DNA of 64,000 bases, taken from Amphibalanus amphitrite (taxonomy: Eukaryota; Arthropoda; Thecostraca; Balanomorpha; Balanidae). Each line of letters starts with the position of its first letter. The first letter of the stretch is position 1. Under the pieces are notes generated by a model. That model ran no database searches. It was not told the origin of the DNA and worked only from the letters and a program-made list of their open reading frames with translations. Location: contig NW_024881985.1 of the NCBI RefSeq assembly GCF_019059575.1, forward strand, positions 248,001 through 312,000, read 5' to 3'. The position numbers and the translations under genes were made by a program. Positions 1 through 10,268 of the stretch are shown piece by piece.

Positions 1-74
1 GTTATCGGGTTTTTCGGGGTGCTGATCACGAATATCATGTTAGTTTTTATCACAGATGATTTCTTCATGCATTT

Positions 75-639
75 AGGCCAGATCGGGTCAGGTCAGGTCA
101 GGTCAACCATTAGGCGTCCTACCGGCTATCCATAGCAGGTGTCAACTACCACTGATGGCGTCGTAGGCTAGCATGTTACGAAGGCACTAAAACTACTTCG
201 TAAACGTTCAAATGGATGCTAAATTCGAAATCAGCCCGAAAAACTACCCTAGAAACATGTAATACTCGAAAAAGTGAACCGAGGCCATCAAAGGTCCAAT
301 GACCTGACCTGACCTTCAAGTGACCTTCACACCCACCGTGATGCATGGGGCGAACATCATTTCACATGTTTGTACGTCTACAATCACAAAAAGACTGGAA
401 ACGCGCGGATAATGTGAGCTGACATACGCCAAATCGCGAATCCGGCCGAACATGGTCTCGAGAATCAGGTCACGGTCAAAGGTCTTTTGGGTCAGGGTCA
501 TGAAATTTTCAGAGTAGGTGTAAAACTGATCAACTCGAGGGTACTTAAAGTTTCGTCGCGATCAGCCGCTTTTTGCGCGAGTTATGTGCGAAAAACCACG
601 GGGGGGGGGGTTCATCCGAAATCCCTACACATGCGAGGG
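75..639. mobile_element. Diverged piggyBac-like non-autonomous element, copy A
   Basis: This stretch aligns along nearly its whole length with the element at 13837-14438. Shared landmarks in the same order are the GGTCAGGTCAGGTCA cluster, a block around TGACCTGACCTTCAAGTGA, a block around ACATGGTCTCGAGAA, and a distal block around AAGTTTCGTCGCGATC followed by a poly-G run. The right end reads GCGAGGG followed closely by ATTAA, matching the GCGAGGGTTGA end of the other copy. The left terminal repeat is not recognisable, so the 5' end is lost or too diverged. There is no transposase. Eye comparison suggests roughly three-quarters identity to copy B, so this is an old insertion. Confidence 0.6.
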
Positions 640-2358
640 AATTAATGCTTCCAAATGCACTTATCGGTTGGTACCTTTTCGACATGGTATATGTACAGTA
701 TACACCCCCCTCAAAGCTCGTAATGAGCCTTCGCTCGGGTGTGTCGCTCCCTACCCCCCCCCCCCCGCTTCACCGGCCATGGCTGGATTTCTGCACCCAT
801 GCACCCACAATGTTCCAGCCGTTCCTACGCCCATGACTTGGTAGGTAAGGCAGAAAAGCTGAATACGGAATAGAGGTAAAAGGGGGGAGAGACAGCCTTA
901 TTGCTTAGTCGGGATGCGTCAAGCAGCGACAGCAACGTCATCTACAAAAACCCATCAACTTAACTAGAGCTTACACGTCTGCCGCCAGAGGGAAACTAGT
1001 CTCTCAGTAGGAGTCTAGTTCGTTCAATATAATTTTTAAGGAACAATAGAATAACACAACAAGCATAACAACGCCACGTACGCTGAACTTACGATAAAAA
1101 TTGATAAAGTAAAATGTGCTTTATTTTACGATTAATGGACACTTTAAAAAGTTAGGTTTGAGAGTTAGAAGGTAGCACCTAGTCGATGTGCCGACCATCT
1201 AGACCTTTTCTACCAAAACGCTCAATAGCCTCAGCATGGCAATAGTCGATAATCTAGTAGGACGAGGTAGGCACAACTTAGGCAAAGGTTTTCGTCAAGG
1301 TTCTTATAGTACGATCTTTATGTGACGTTTTTTGAAAAGTTAAGGAAATTCTCTTTCGTTTCAACGCATTTTGAAAACGAGAAACAAGAGATTTTGGACA
1401 AAAGCAATCAAGCAAACAAAAGCCACGATATAGTGATGATTTAGACGCAGGGGAGACGGCAATTGACGTAGGCACTGCCTACCTTGCCTATATGGGAGAA
1501 CCGCCCCTGTTAGATGCTAAAGAATCATAAACAGCTGCAATCATATGGGCAAGAGTTTGGTATGTGGAAACATATGATCTGCAATATCATGTATTTAATA
1601 TTGTTCATATGCGCCTTTGCCCTTTACCTATTACGCAGCGATATAGGTAGTTATTATTTTTTATTGTGAGAACCTGTGTGGCTAAAGTAAAGCCTTCTCG
1701 AGTTTTAGCTTAGGATCAGCATAGCTTGAGCTGACAAAACGAATGGTTCCTAGACCAGCTTCCTGATCTGACCGGCTTTATGAACTGACTTTGACCTTGA
1801 GCCTTGAGGTCAAGACGGAACACCTTATTTATCCTCTACCAAAGTACAATAAATACGTGACGCATCTGAGCTTGGCAAATGCGATGAGGCCAAAATCGTT
1901 GCTCGCCTCTGCAACCACTTTGCAAAAGAAATATTTAAATGGACCCGGACCTTTGGTCGTTGACCTAACCGTAGATTTTTCTGGAGAGATTGATTTTCGA
2001 CTTTAAAATTGAACACCATTTGTTGCGTCTGTAAATTCGCACACTGGTGCTAACGTTTACCGAAAAGCTTTAGCTAAATGAGGGGCGAGACGGTCGGATG
2101 AGATTCGTGTCCGCCCCCACGTAGAAAACCGAAAGGGCGGACGGTGAAAGTTGGTTGACTTGAGTGCCTAATCATGCAGAGAAATGTTAGCAAAGTCTGA
2201 GGTCAGATGAGTGTGAGACTATAGATTGAGGGCAACATGAAAGCTAAGCATAAGCGGGACAGGCGAAGCTGAGCTGAATTAAGCATCTCAAATTGCTTCT
2301 CGCTCTCATGCCTTGTTCGAACCGTATCCCACTACGGCCTAACAAGGCCCTATACACC
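640..2358. other. No gene seen; mixed-composition spacer
   Basis: About 1.7 kb with no reading frame that looks coding. It contains a poly-C run near 756-768 and moderately AT-rich sequence between 1020 and 2000. The short frames here have no recognisable motif. Confidence 0.5.
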
Positions 2359-2366
2359 CTAAGCGG
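2359..2366. repeat. Left 8-bp target-site duplication of hAT element 1
   Basis: CTAAGCGG lies directly before the CAGGCACGTACCCAGG terminus and is repeated exactly at 3378-3385, directly after the other terminus. Eight-base duplications are the signature of hAT transposition. The surrounding target is itself repetitive (CCTAT-ACACCC-AAGCGG-like words), which slightly weakens the inference. Confidence 0.8.
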
Positions 2367-2399
2367 CAGGCACGTACCCAGGATTTCGCCCAGGAGGGG

Positions 2400-2720
2400 G
2401 CCACCTGCTTCCGAAGGGGCCCTTAAGTCACCCGGGGGCCCCCAGGCCGCCCAGGCGACCAGGGGCCCCAGGCAACCAGGGGCCCTCAGGGGTCCCAGGC
2501 AACCAGGGGCCCCCATGCGACCAGGCCCCCGCTACCAGGGGCCCCCTTGGCGACTAGGGGCCCCAGGCGATCAGGGGCCCCATGCGACCAGAGGCCCCAT
2601 GCGCCACCAGGCCCCGGCTACCACGGGCCCCCTAGGCGACCAGGGGCCCAGGAAACCGGGGGCCCTCGGATGACTGCAGGGGCCCATCAGGTCATCACGG
2701 GCCCCTCGGGTAACCAGGGG
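2400..2720. repeat. GGGGCCC minisatellite inside hAT element 1
   Basis: A degenerate tandem array based on a unit like ACCAGGGGCCCCAGGCG (about 17 bp, with longer variants), running to about the GGTAACCAGGGGCAC word. It translates to Pro/Gly-rich collagen-like frames on both strands, which are artefacts of the repeat and not evidence of a protein. Confidence 0.8.
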
Positions 2721-2806
2721 CACATAAATGAAACTTTGATATCATTTTTTCTTCCTAGTAAAAGACGTTTTATCCAGTGTTTTAAAAAATATACCGGGGC
2801 CTGAGG

Positions 2807-3215
2807 CAGGCGCGGATACAAGGGGGGGGGGGGCCATGGGGGCCATGGCCCCCCCCCCCTTGGCCGATTTTTTTCAAAAATAAAATAATAAAAAGTTATT
2901 TCTTAGAAGACTAGCTGAGAAGACTTCTTTGTTAGAAGATTGGTAAAGCTTTTCATAACTTGGAGGTCTCTTATACTCACAGAGATGACCACTTTTACAG
3001 GGCCTCCTGGCTCCTAACCTGCACAGAGGGCCTCCAAGCCTGCACAGATGTTGAGATGTTGCCTGAACAGCTAGATAAGCTCAATAGACGCAGTTTTTTT
3101 GGGGGGGAGGGCCAACAAGTGGGAAGATGGGGCCTCCAACAGGTGGGATTATGGGGGGGGGGGCCTCCTGGTTTCTAATGGCCCCTCCCTTGGAGATTTT
3201 CTGGATCCGCCCCTG
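2807..3215. mobile_element. Nested hAT-type MITE (409 bp)
   Basis: The left end is CAGGCGCGGATACA and the right end on the minus strand is CAGGGGCGGATCCA (12 of 14 identical). The 8-bp duplication GCCTGAGG is perfect at 2799-2806 and 3216-3223. It lies inside hAT element 1, so it inserted later. The interior holds long poly-G and poly-C tracts next to the ends and no coding frame. It is a deletion-type, non-autonomous element. Confidence 0.85.
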
Positions 3216-3377
3216 GCCTGAGGGGCCCCTGAACAGAGGGAGGGAGGGGTGGTGGGACAGACCCGGGGAAAGAAGCAAACACCACGTGGTCGAACAGTCC
3301 GAGACGCGCGCTCAGAGGCCGGCGCTCAGGAGGGGGCCATGGCCCCCGTGCCCCCCCCCCCCTTGGGTACGTCACTG

Positions 3378-3385
3378 CTAAGCGG
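3378..3385. repeat. Right 8-bp target-site duplication of hAT element 1
   Basis: CTAAGCGG, identical to 2359-2366. Confidence 0.8.
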
Positions 3386-4553
3386 CCTAATACACCCTAT
3401 AGCGGCCCTATACCTACACCCAAAGCGGCCTAAGCAATGCCCCCTAGCCTGCGGCCGATTTGTGAGGCTGCAGTGCACCTCCTCGCCGCTACGCGGCAGC
3501 ACCATAGAGGCGCCGGGCAGAAGTGAAAATCGGCGGCGGCGGCCGGCCGGCAGTCACTAGTGTGTATTGGATAAGAAAGTGGGTCAGTCGGCGCTCCGCG
3601 GTTCGGCGCGGCACGGGACGAATTCGACAGATTTACCGTGGATCCCGGCGTGCGAGACTGCGATCCCAGTGCTACAGTGTGTGCAGGGTCGTTTGCCAGT
3701 GCCCAAAGCTCGGATCGTTGCCCTGGAGACCGAGTGATCAGCTGATCGGTGAGTACAAACAATCCGAGCTTGTGTCTGCAAGGTGAGGGGGGTGAGGCAA
3801 TAACCGAGCAGCTACCATTCATTCATTTCGAAATGTGCTGTCGGCTGCCGTGGTTTGAAAGTTGAAACAGAAAACTGTCCGGGAACATTTCCACCCACAC
3901 AGTTGGTTGATTATACGCACCGGTGAAGGGAAGGTTAATGCGTTTATTTCAGTTACAACATGGCATTGATGTTACGATGGTCGATTTCGATGTGCCCGTA
4001 ATAAGCAACAGTGTTGCATATCGAATAACACACACTTTTTCTCATATTGCTAACTGCGAGACCTATGGATATCAATATGTTTGGTTGTTGCGTGCCGGCC
4101 AGGGGAATTCCGCGAGTTAGTGATGTGGTTCGTAAGTTACAGCTGCTTTACTTTTGAGCCTGGATCATTGACGGGCTCAATAATCAACTCGAGAACCTAC
4201 ATGATCTTTGCAGTTTGCGTTCGCTCTGGTTACTATCCCGACCAAGGAGGCTGCCTGCCTGAAACTGTCCCCCGTATCGCATCGGGCCGGGTTTCGCAAC
4301 GTTTCACCTGTTACCCACACGGGCGCTTTGACCGTAAAAGGGCCGCTGGGGAGGAGAGTGCGGCGGCCCCGCCGTCCTGTGGGGCCTCTCACCTGCTTAC
4401 TCCTCTCACCGTCTCACCGTCTCACCAGCTCACTCTTCTCACCAGCCTACCTCACGCGTATACGCGCGTTGGGCGCCGATGCCACCGGCGCCGTACGCTT
4501 TGTATGACTTACTTCACTACGGTACCGCTGGTCATCTGCCCCGACCTTTGACA
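3386..4553. other. GC-rich single-copy sequence between two hAT elements; no gene established
   Basis: No frame here has a recognisable domain. A possible arthropod initiator TCAGT lies at about 3585, and a good splice-donor-like GATCG/GTGAGT lies near 3748, so a short non-coding 5' exon is conceivable. Between about 4385 and 4450 there is a short CTCACCGTCTCACC-type simple repeat. Nothing proves transcription. Confidence 0.3.
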
Positions 4554-4561
4554 AGACCAAC
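4554..4561. repeat. Left 8-bp target-site duplication of the 5.7-kb hAT element
   Basis: AGACCAAC directly before CAGGGGTGTAACTTT, repeated exactly at 10261-10268. Confidence 0.9.
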
Positions 4562-4669
4562 CAGGGGTGTAACTTTTGCTTTTGAGATGGGGGGTGCACT
4601 TGGTGATGGGGGCGACCTTCAATGAGGATAGGGGCGCTTCCAAGAAGCATAGATGGTGCATATCTCTCA

Positions 4670-4770
4670 ACAGGCGCGCACACAGGATTTTTGAACGGGG
4701 GGGGGGGGGGCACGACCTGCAAACTGGGGCCCTCCATGCCGAAGGGCCCCAGGCCCCAGCCGAAAATGTT
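4670..4770 (+). mobile_element. Possible solitary hAT-like terminus inside the large element
   Basis: CAGGCGCGCACACAGGATTT followed by a poly-G run resembles the hAT left ends seen elsewhere in the window, for example at 2367 and 28085. I find no partner end and no 8-bp duplication, so this may be a decayed nested copy or a chance resemblance. Confidence 0.3.
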
Positions 4771-5424
4771 CCCCAACGCGATTATATTTCGGTTGACTTA
4801 AAACTTAGCTTCTGTCAATACATGATACAACAATTACCTCAGTACCCGTTCAATTTTCGAAGCATTTAATGTTCCATTTTTGTTTACGCAGCATGTTTCA
4901 TTCAAATACGATTCAGTGAGTACTTAGTTATCACCATCTTAACAATCACGTAAAATATTCGATTAATAAGCGTGGATGCAAGGCCCTCAGAAATCAGCGC
5001 GGGTAGCGCCTGACTGCCGGCCGGCCGACCGACCCCGGCTAGCTAGAAGCGGAGGCTAGTCACGGGTTGGCCCGGATGTGTATGAGCAGGGCAGCACCCC
5101 CTTTGTCAATTCGCGTATTTATTTAGGCACATCGACATGAAAGGTCATTACAATGATTCGTAGCGAGATCACAGACCAGAAATTTGATTTTTTTCTTCTC
5201 ACTTTTATATACCACATACTACAAAGACACAATTTTCAGGCGGCATGCCCATTGCCCACTTTCCTAGTACCAGTCGTAACAGATATTCAGGAAGCCCGTA
5301 CCAGGGCACGTACGGCGGCCCCGATCACCCACCTCTCGCTGTCCCGGCGGCGTGCGAGGGACTCACGGCGACCGCGCACCTCACCGACAAAGCAGCACTG
5401 TCACAACGAAGAAGCCCTCAAAGG

Positions 5425-6303
5425 GCTCGAATATCCGAGGGCCCTTTGAGGCCTTCTGAGCGCCACTTGACGCCAGCTGAGGGCCATTTGATGTCAGCTG
5501 AGGACCCTTTGAAGCCTGCTGAGGGCCCTTTGAGGCCTTTTAAGGACCCTTTGACGCCAGCCGAGGGCCCTTTGAGGCCCTCTGAGGGCCGTTTGACACC
5601 AGCTGAGGACCGTTCGACGTCATCTGAGAGCCCTCTGACACCAGCTGGGGGCCTTCTGACGCCAGCTAAGTGCACTGTGAGGCCTTCGGAGGGCCGTTTG
5701 ACTCCATCTCATGGTCTTTTGACGCCCTTCAAGGCCTTCTGAGGGCCCTTTGACCCCAGCTGAGGGCCCTTTGAGGTCTTCGAAGGGCCATTTGACGCTA
5801 GCTTAGGGTCATCTGACGCCAGTTGAGGGCCCTCTGACACCAGCTGGGGGCCTTCTGACGCCAGCTAAGGGCACTGTGAGGCCTTCGGAGGGCCGTTTGA
5901 CTCCATCTCATGGTCTTTTGACGCCCTTCAAGGCCTTCTGAGGGCCCTTTGACCCCAGCTGAGGGCCCTTTGAGGTCTTCGAAGGGCCATTTGACGCTAG
6001 CTTAGGGTCATCTGACGCCAGTTGAGGGCCCTCTGACACCAGCTGGGGGGCCCTCTGACGCCAGCTAAGGGCCCTTTGACGCCTTCGGAGGCGTTTGACG
6101 CCGGTACAGGGCCCATTGGCGCCTTCTGAGGGCCGTTTGATGTCGGCTGAGGGCCCTTTGATGCCTTTTGAGGGCCCTTTGACGACATCTGAGGGCCCTT
6201 TGACGCCACCTGAGGGCCCTTTAAGGCTAACTGAGGGCCCTTTAAGGCCTTCTGAGGGTCCTTTGACGCCAGTTGAAGGCCCTTTGGGGCCTTTTGAAAG
6301 TTG
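5425..6303. repeat. 21-bp minisatellite with a 199-bp higher-order repeat
   Basis: The unit is close to GAGGGCCCTTTGACGCCAGCT (21 bp; first half and second half vary independently). Because 21 is a multiple of 3, long frames open on both strands (EGPLRPSEGRLTPA-like on plus, KGPSEGLKGPSAGVK-like on minus). A block starting at 5640 is repeated almost exactly from 5839, a period of 199 bp, showing a recent segmental duplication inside the array. The array lies wholly within the large hAT element. The frames are probably by-products of the repeat length. Confidence 0.9.
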
Positions 6304-6348
6304 CTGAAATTTGACCTCTATCACCTTCCCCTTGACTGCGCTGGACAT

Positions 6349-6509
6349 TGTTTAAATATCCATTTGAGTAGGATTGCGGGTTTTTTGAAGCGCTGAGTTT
6401 TTGCAGCGAGCTTTTTCTCTTAGGGCTTGCGAGATACCCGCGGAAACACATATCTCTTCAGCATTGCGCGCCACACAGGAATGCGGCTGATTCACGTGCT
6501 TTTGTGAGT
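6349..6509 (+). repeat. Repeated module, copy 1 (short form)
   Basis: About 160 bp from the word TGTTTAAATATCCATTTGAG to TTCACGTGCTTTTGTGAG, nearly identical to parts of 7040-7385 and 8340-8690. It lacks the upstream TCTAGACGTCCGAT-type block in the same arrangement and the downstream CTTCCCTCCGGGAG extension. A related word (TTGACACGGGACAAACACCG) appears separately at about 6690. Confidence 0.8.
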
Positions 6510-6831
6510 GAGGTACCCCCAGTTGGAAGATTCGGCTGTAGAATTGTAGTTTTAAATACGTAGTTTGACGTAGATCTCGGAAAAGTGAGATACGGCCAGA
6601 AATGAGTGTGGGTACCTCCGTCCTGAAGATTATGATCGGCGCCGATTGAAATAAGTCGCCGTGCATATCTCGGCTTATTGACGACCGATTGACACGGGAC
6701 AAACACCGATCGATACCAAATGGCTCTGGGGGGGGGGGGGGATAGAGTGGCAAGTTTTTCTACCCGACGAACCCGGAATTATCCCGAGGGTGTAGGGGTG
6801 GGAGTAGAGTCGGGGGAACAAGGGGGGGGGC

Positions 6832-7040
6832 GAGTACAAGTACCAAGCAAGTACCAAGTACTTTCGCAAGTACCAAGTACTTTTACAAGTACCAAGCAAG
6901 TACCAAGTACTTATGCAAATACCAAGCAAGTACCAAGTACTTTGGCAAATACCGAGTACTTATGCAAATACCAAGCAAGTACCAAGTACTTTGGCAAGTA
7001 CCGAGTACTTTGGCAAGTACCAAGTACTTTTGCAAGTTCA
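6832..7040 (+). repeat. AAGTACC minisatellite
   Basis: Tandem copies of GCAAGTACCAAGTACTTT and close variants (about 19 bp, some with a 10-bp inserted half-unit). A degenerate remnant with the same words recurs at about 8230-8340, just before the third module copy, so the minisatellite and the module have been duplicated together. Confidence 0.85.
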
Positions 7041-7385
7041 GCAAGTTTTTCGCCAATATCGAAGCTTCTAGACGTCCGATCGTCACCGGAAAAACACCAT
7101 TCGATCCCAAATTTTCTCCTTAATCATTTTATGGCCAACGCGACGCGGAGCGAGCCAAGATATCTTGTTTAAATATCCATTTAAGTAGGATTGCGGGTTT
7201 TTTGAAGCGCTGAGTTTTTGCAGCGAGCTTTTTCTCTTAGGGCCTGCGAGATACCCGCGGAAACACATATCTCTTCAGCATTGCGCGCCACACAGGAATG
7301 CGGCTGATTCACGTGCTTTTGTGAGCGAGGTGCTTCCCTCCGGGAGAAATTCGCCGTCCCCATATGCTTAACACGGAGCCGAGCG
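7040..7385 (+). repeat. Repeated module, copy 2 (long form)
   Basis: It begins with a CGAAGCTTCTAGACGTCCGAT block, continues through GCGACGCGGAGCGAGCCAAG and the 160-bp core, and ends with CTTAACACGGAGCCGAGCGG. It matches 8340-8690 over the whole length and copy 1 over the core only. Confidence 0.85.
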
Positions 7386-7790
7386 GCGGCTGACAGGTGG
7401 CCGGCTCTCGGGAGATCGGCAGCCGACACTCGAAAAATCGACAAGCCGCCGCTGAATGCGCGTGCGAAGATGAGCGGGGTGCCGCCGTTCCGGAGAGACG
7501 GCTGGAAAATTCCACCGGCCGGCCCGGCGGCAGTGTGTTGGGCGGCGGGCGGCGGGGCGGGGTTTCCCCGTCCAGCGGCCGGCAGCGCTGAGCCGAGTCG
7601 TTCCCACGGTCTGGCGGCCAGCTGGGTGGGGGCGGGGTGGGGAGTGGGGCGGCCGATTGCCAGCCGCTTCTCCACGGGTAGGTGCTGCCACCTGCGCAGT
7701 AGTTCCACTGGCGGCCGCCAGGCCCGTGTGCGGGCCGTGCGCGGTAGTTCCGCCAGCGGCCGCCAGAGGTCACGCGCGTCGTGTCTAACC
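7386..7790. other. GC-rich unique block inside the large hAT element
   Basis: Very GC- and CpG-rich sequence between module copies 2 and 3. Overlapping frames exist on both strands, up to 194 codons on minus, as expected from GC-rich DNA. No domain is recognisable. It could be a captured fragment of host DNA. Confidence 0.3.
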
Positions 7791-8339
7791 TGACGAAGCT
7801 ACAAAAAGTTAGATAACTTTGATAAGAGGGACGGTAAAGCCACAATTCCAACGCTGAATGTTGGGCAAAAGCAAAGGGATCCAACACAGCCATCTGTATT
7901 TACTGTATTTACCCTTTTCTGTCAGCGATAAGCCCCAGCAATCGCACCGCTGTAAAACTCGCAAGCTGTTCACCGTGCAGGGTATTGCATTATAACCACC
8001 CACCGGCTCTCTCAACGTATGTGTAATCGCTTAATAGGTAGGACGCTAAAACAAGTTAGAAATGATAGGTAGGTGAAACAAAATACAAATTGGGAACAAG
8101 TATAATTCAAATTACAAATAATTCATTGGAACAAATCAAAATTATCTGAGACCAAGGCAAATTCGCAAAGTCATTGATCGACTAAAGCCGTCTGATTTAA
8201 ACGTCGGAAAGGAACAAGTTCTTTGCGGTATTTAGGCAAGTAAATACCAAGTACTTTGGCAGGTTTTCAGTACATTAGCAAGTTTTCAGTACATTACCAA
8301 GTAGCAGGTGATACAGCAAGCTGGCAGGTACTTTGGCAG

Positions 8340-8690
8340 GTTCAACAAGTTTTTCGTGAATATCTAAGCTTCTAGACGTCCGATTAACACGGGACGAACA
8401 CCAATCGATCCCAAATTTTCTCCCTCATACTTTGATTGCCAAAGCGACGCGGAGCGAGCCAAGATATCTTGTTTAAATATCCATTTGAGTAGGATTGCGG
8501 GTTTTTTGAAGCGGTCAGTTTTTGCAGCGAGCTTTTCCTGTTAGGGCTTGCGAGATACCCGCGGAAACACATATCTCTTCAGCATTGCGCGCCACACAGG
8601 AATGCGGCTGATTCACGTGCTTTAGTGAGCGAGGTGCTTCCCTCCGGGAGAAATTCGCCGTCCCCATATGCTTAACACAGAGCCGAGCGG
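8340..8690 (+). repeat. Repeated module, copy 3 (long form)
   Basis: Matches 7040-7385 from the TCTAGACGTCCGAT block to the AGCCGAGCGG end with scattered substitutions, and is preceded by remnants of the AAGTACC array. Beyond the shared end, the two copies continue into unrelated sequence. Confidence 0.85.
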
Positions 8691-8779
8691 GTTTGCACGA
8701 ATATCAATCAATCAATTGAATTTATAACGGAATTGCATTTTACTTTTTTATTCCAACCTCTTATAGAATCGGGGTGCCC

Positions 8780-10000
8780 TTTTTATGCTCGGCGACTGGT
8801 GACACCCACTTTTGCTGGAATCACCTTTTTTATTGGGCGCCTTTCTACTGCTGGGGTCGCCTCTCTCTTGCTGAGGTCACCCCTCTTCTGCTCGGCGGGG
8901 CTTACTTCTGATTGGCGCCCCTCCTCTGCTGAGGTCTCACTTTTCTGCTGGAGTCTGACATTTCCCTTCCCGGGTATGCCCTAATTTTGCTAGAGGAGTC
9001 CCTCTTCTGCCGCAGGCGAACCCAACTTCTGCTTAAGTCGCTCGACCTTTTCTACTGAGGGCGCCCTTCTTGTGCTCGGCGAGCCACACTGCCGCTTGAG
9101 GTGTCCCATTTTTATTGGATGCGCCCCCTTCTGCGGGCGGCGCCCCTCTTTTGCGGGCACCCCTCTTTTGCCCTCTTCTGCTGGAGGCGCCCCTCTTCTG
9201 GTGGAACCGCCCCTCTTCTACGGGTGCGCACTCTTCTGCTAGAGCGCCTCTCTTCTGCTCGGCCACCTCAACTTCTGCTGAAGGTACTCGGCTATGTCTG
9301 TTGGGGCATTGCTCTTTTGCTGGGGAGCCCCTGTTCTGCTGGGGATGCTCCATTTCCGCCGGGGCCGCTGGGGACGCCCCACCTCTGCTGGGGGCGCCCC
9401 GGCCCCACTGCTGCTGGATGAACCGAACTTTTGCTCCAGGTGCCCCTTTTGTATTGGGGCGCCTCTCTTCTTTAGGCATCCCTCTCCTGGTAGGGCGCCC
9501 TTTCTGGTGTGGCGCCCCTTTCTGCTGGGGCGACCCTATGCTGGGAGTACTCCTCTTCTGCTGGGGCGCCCCACTACTGCTGGACGAGCCTAACTTTTTC
9601 TTGAGGTGCCCCCATTTATATTGGAGTGCCTCTCTTCTTCTGGAAGCATCCCTCTTCTGGTGGGGCGCCCCCTTTCTGCTGGGAGCCATTCTTGTCTTGT
9701 CCTTCTCTGCTGGAGGCATCTCTCTTCTGGTGGGGCGCCCCTTTCTGCTGGAGTGCTCTTCTTCTGCTGGGGCGCCCATCTTCTGGTGAGGCGCCCCTTT
9801 CTGCTGGGGTCGCCCGTGTTCTACTGAGGACGCTCTTCTACTGGGCGAACCCAAGTTCTGCTTGAGGTGCCTCATTCATACTGGGGGCGCCTCTCCTCCG
9901 CTTGGGCGCCAGTCTTCTGCTTGACGATCCCAACCTACGTTGGAGGTGCCCCACTTCTGCCTCGGGCGCTCCACTTTTGCTGAGAAAGTCCCGTTCTTGC
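8780..10000. repeat. Degenerate ~18-21-bp minisatellite, GCGCCCCTCTTCTGCTGGG type
   Basis: About 1.2 kb of units near GGCGCCCCTCTTCTGCTGG with length varying between 18 and 21 bp. It yields a 280-codon minus-strand frame (AP/QQKRGA-rich) and several plus-strand Cys/Trp/Leu-rich frames, all low complexity. These are shadows of the repeat. It ends shortly before the right subterminal GTGCAC motifs of the hAT element. Confidence 0.85.
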
Positions 10001-10260
10001 CGCGGGGTGTCCCTTTCACCCATTTTTGGGGAACGATACGATTGGACGCTTCTCAAGCTCGCAAGCAGCACGACGCCGGTCACGAGACGGAATGTAGCCG
10101 GGAAATCACCCTCGCCATATTCTGCTAAGAGCTTATCGGTGTCGGGCGGCGTGTGGGGCGCCGCTTAGCCTATGGGGGTGCACTTTGACGTGATAGGGGT
10201 GCACTTTCAGGGGATGGGGGTGCACCTGCACCCCCATACATATAGAAAGTTACACCGCTG

Positions 10261-10268
10261 AGACCAAC
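10261..10268. repeat. Right 8-bp target-site duplication of the 5.7-kb hAT element
   Basis: AGACCAAC, identical to 4554-4561. Confidence 0.9.

Larger units (their letters stand above)
2367..3377. mobile_element. Non-autonomous hAT-type element 1 (1,011 bp), with a nested element
   Basis: The ends are imperfect inverted repeats: CAGGCACGTACCCAGG on the left, and CAGTGACGTACCCAAG when the right end is read on the minus strand (13 of 16 identical). A perfect 8-bp duplication, CTAAGCGG, flanks them. The left third is a GGGGCCC-rich minisatellite. The right half is interrupted by a second hAT-type insertion at 2807-3215. No transposase-like frame is present; the 126-aa plus-strand frame is only the translated minisatellite. 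Family assignment rests on the CAG terminus and 8-bp duplication, both known hAT traits. Confidence 0.85.
4562..10260. mobile_element. Large non-autonomous hAT-type element built of minisatellites (5,699 bp)
   Basis: The left terminus is CAGGGGTGTAACTTT and the right, on the minus strand, is CAGCGGTGTAACTTT (14 of 15). The flanking 8-bp duplication AGACCAAC is perfect, so both ends moved together. Inside each end, GGGGGTGCACTT words recur (left near 4590, right between about 10174 and 10240), like the subterminal motifs that hAT transposases bind. The interior has a 21-bp array, a ~19-bp AAGTACC array, a module present three times, a GC-rich unique block and a ~20-bp array. No transposase is visible, so movement would need one supplied in trans. 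Its size and repeat content are unusual for the family. Confidence 0.88.

Noticed and set aside
5245-5742. 165-codon frame with EGPLRPSEG repeats
   Set aside because: A product of the 21-bp tandem repeat; equivalent frames are open on the opposite strand.
9033-9875. 280-codon minus-strand frame rich in QQKRGAP
   Set aside because: It is the translation of the ~20-bp minisatellite inside the large hAT element.
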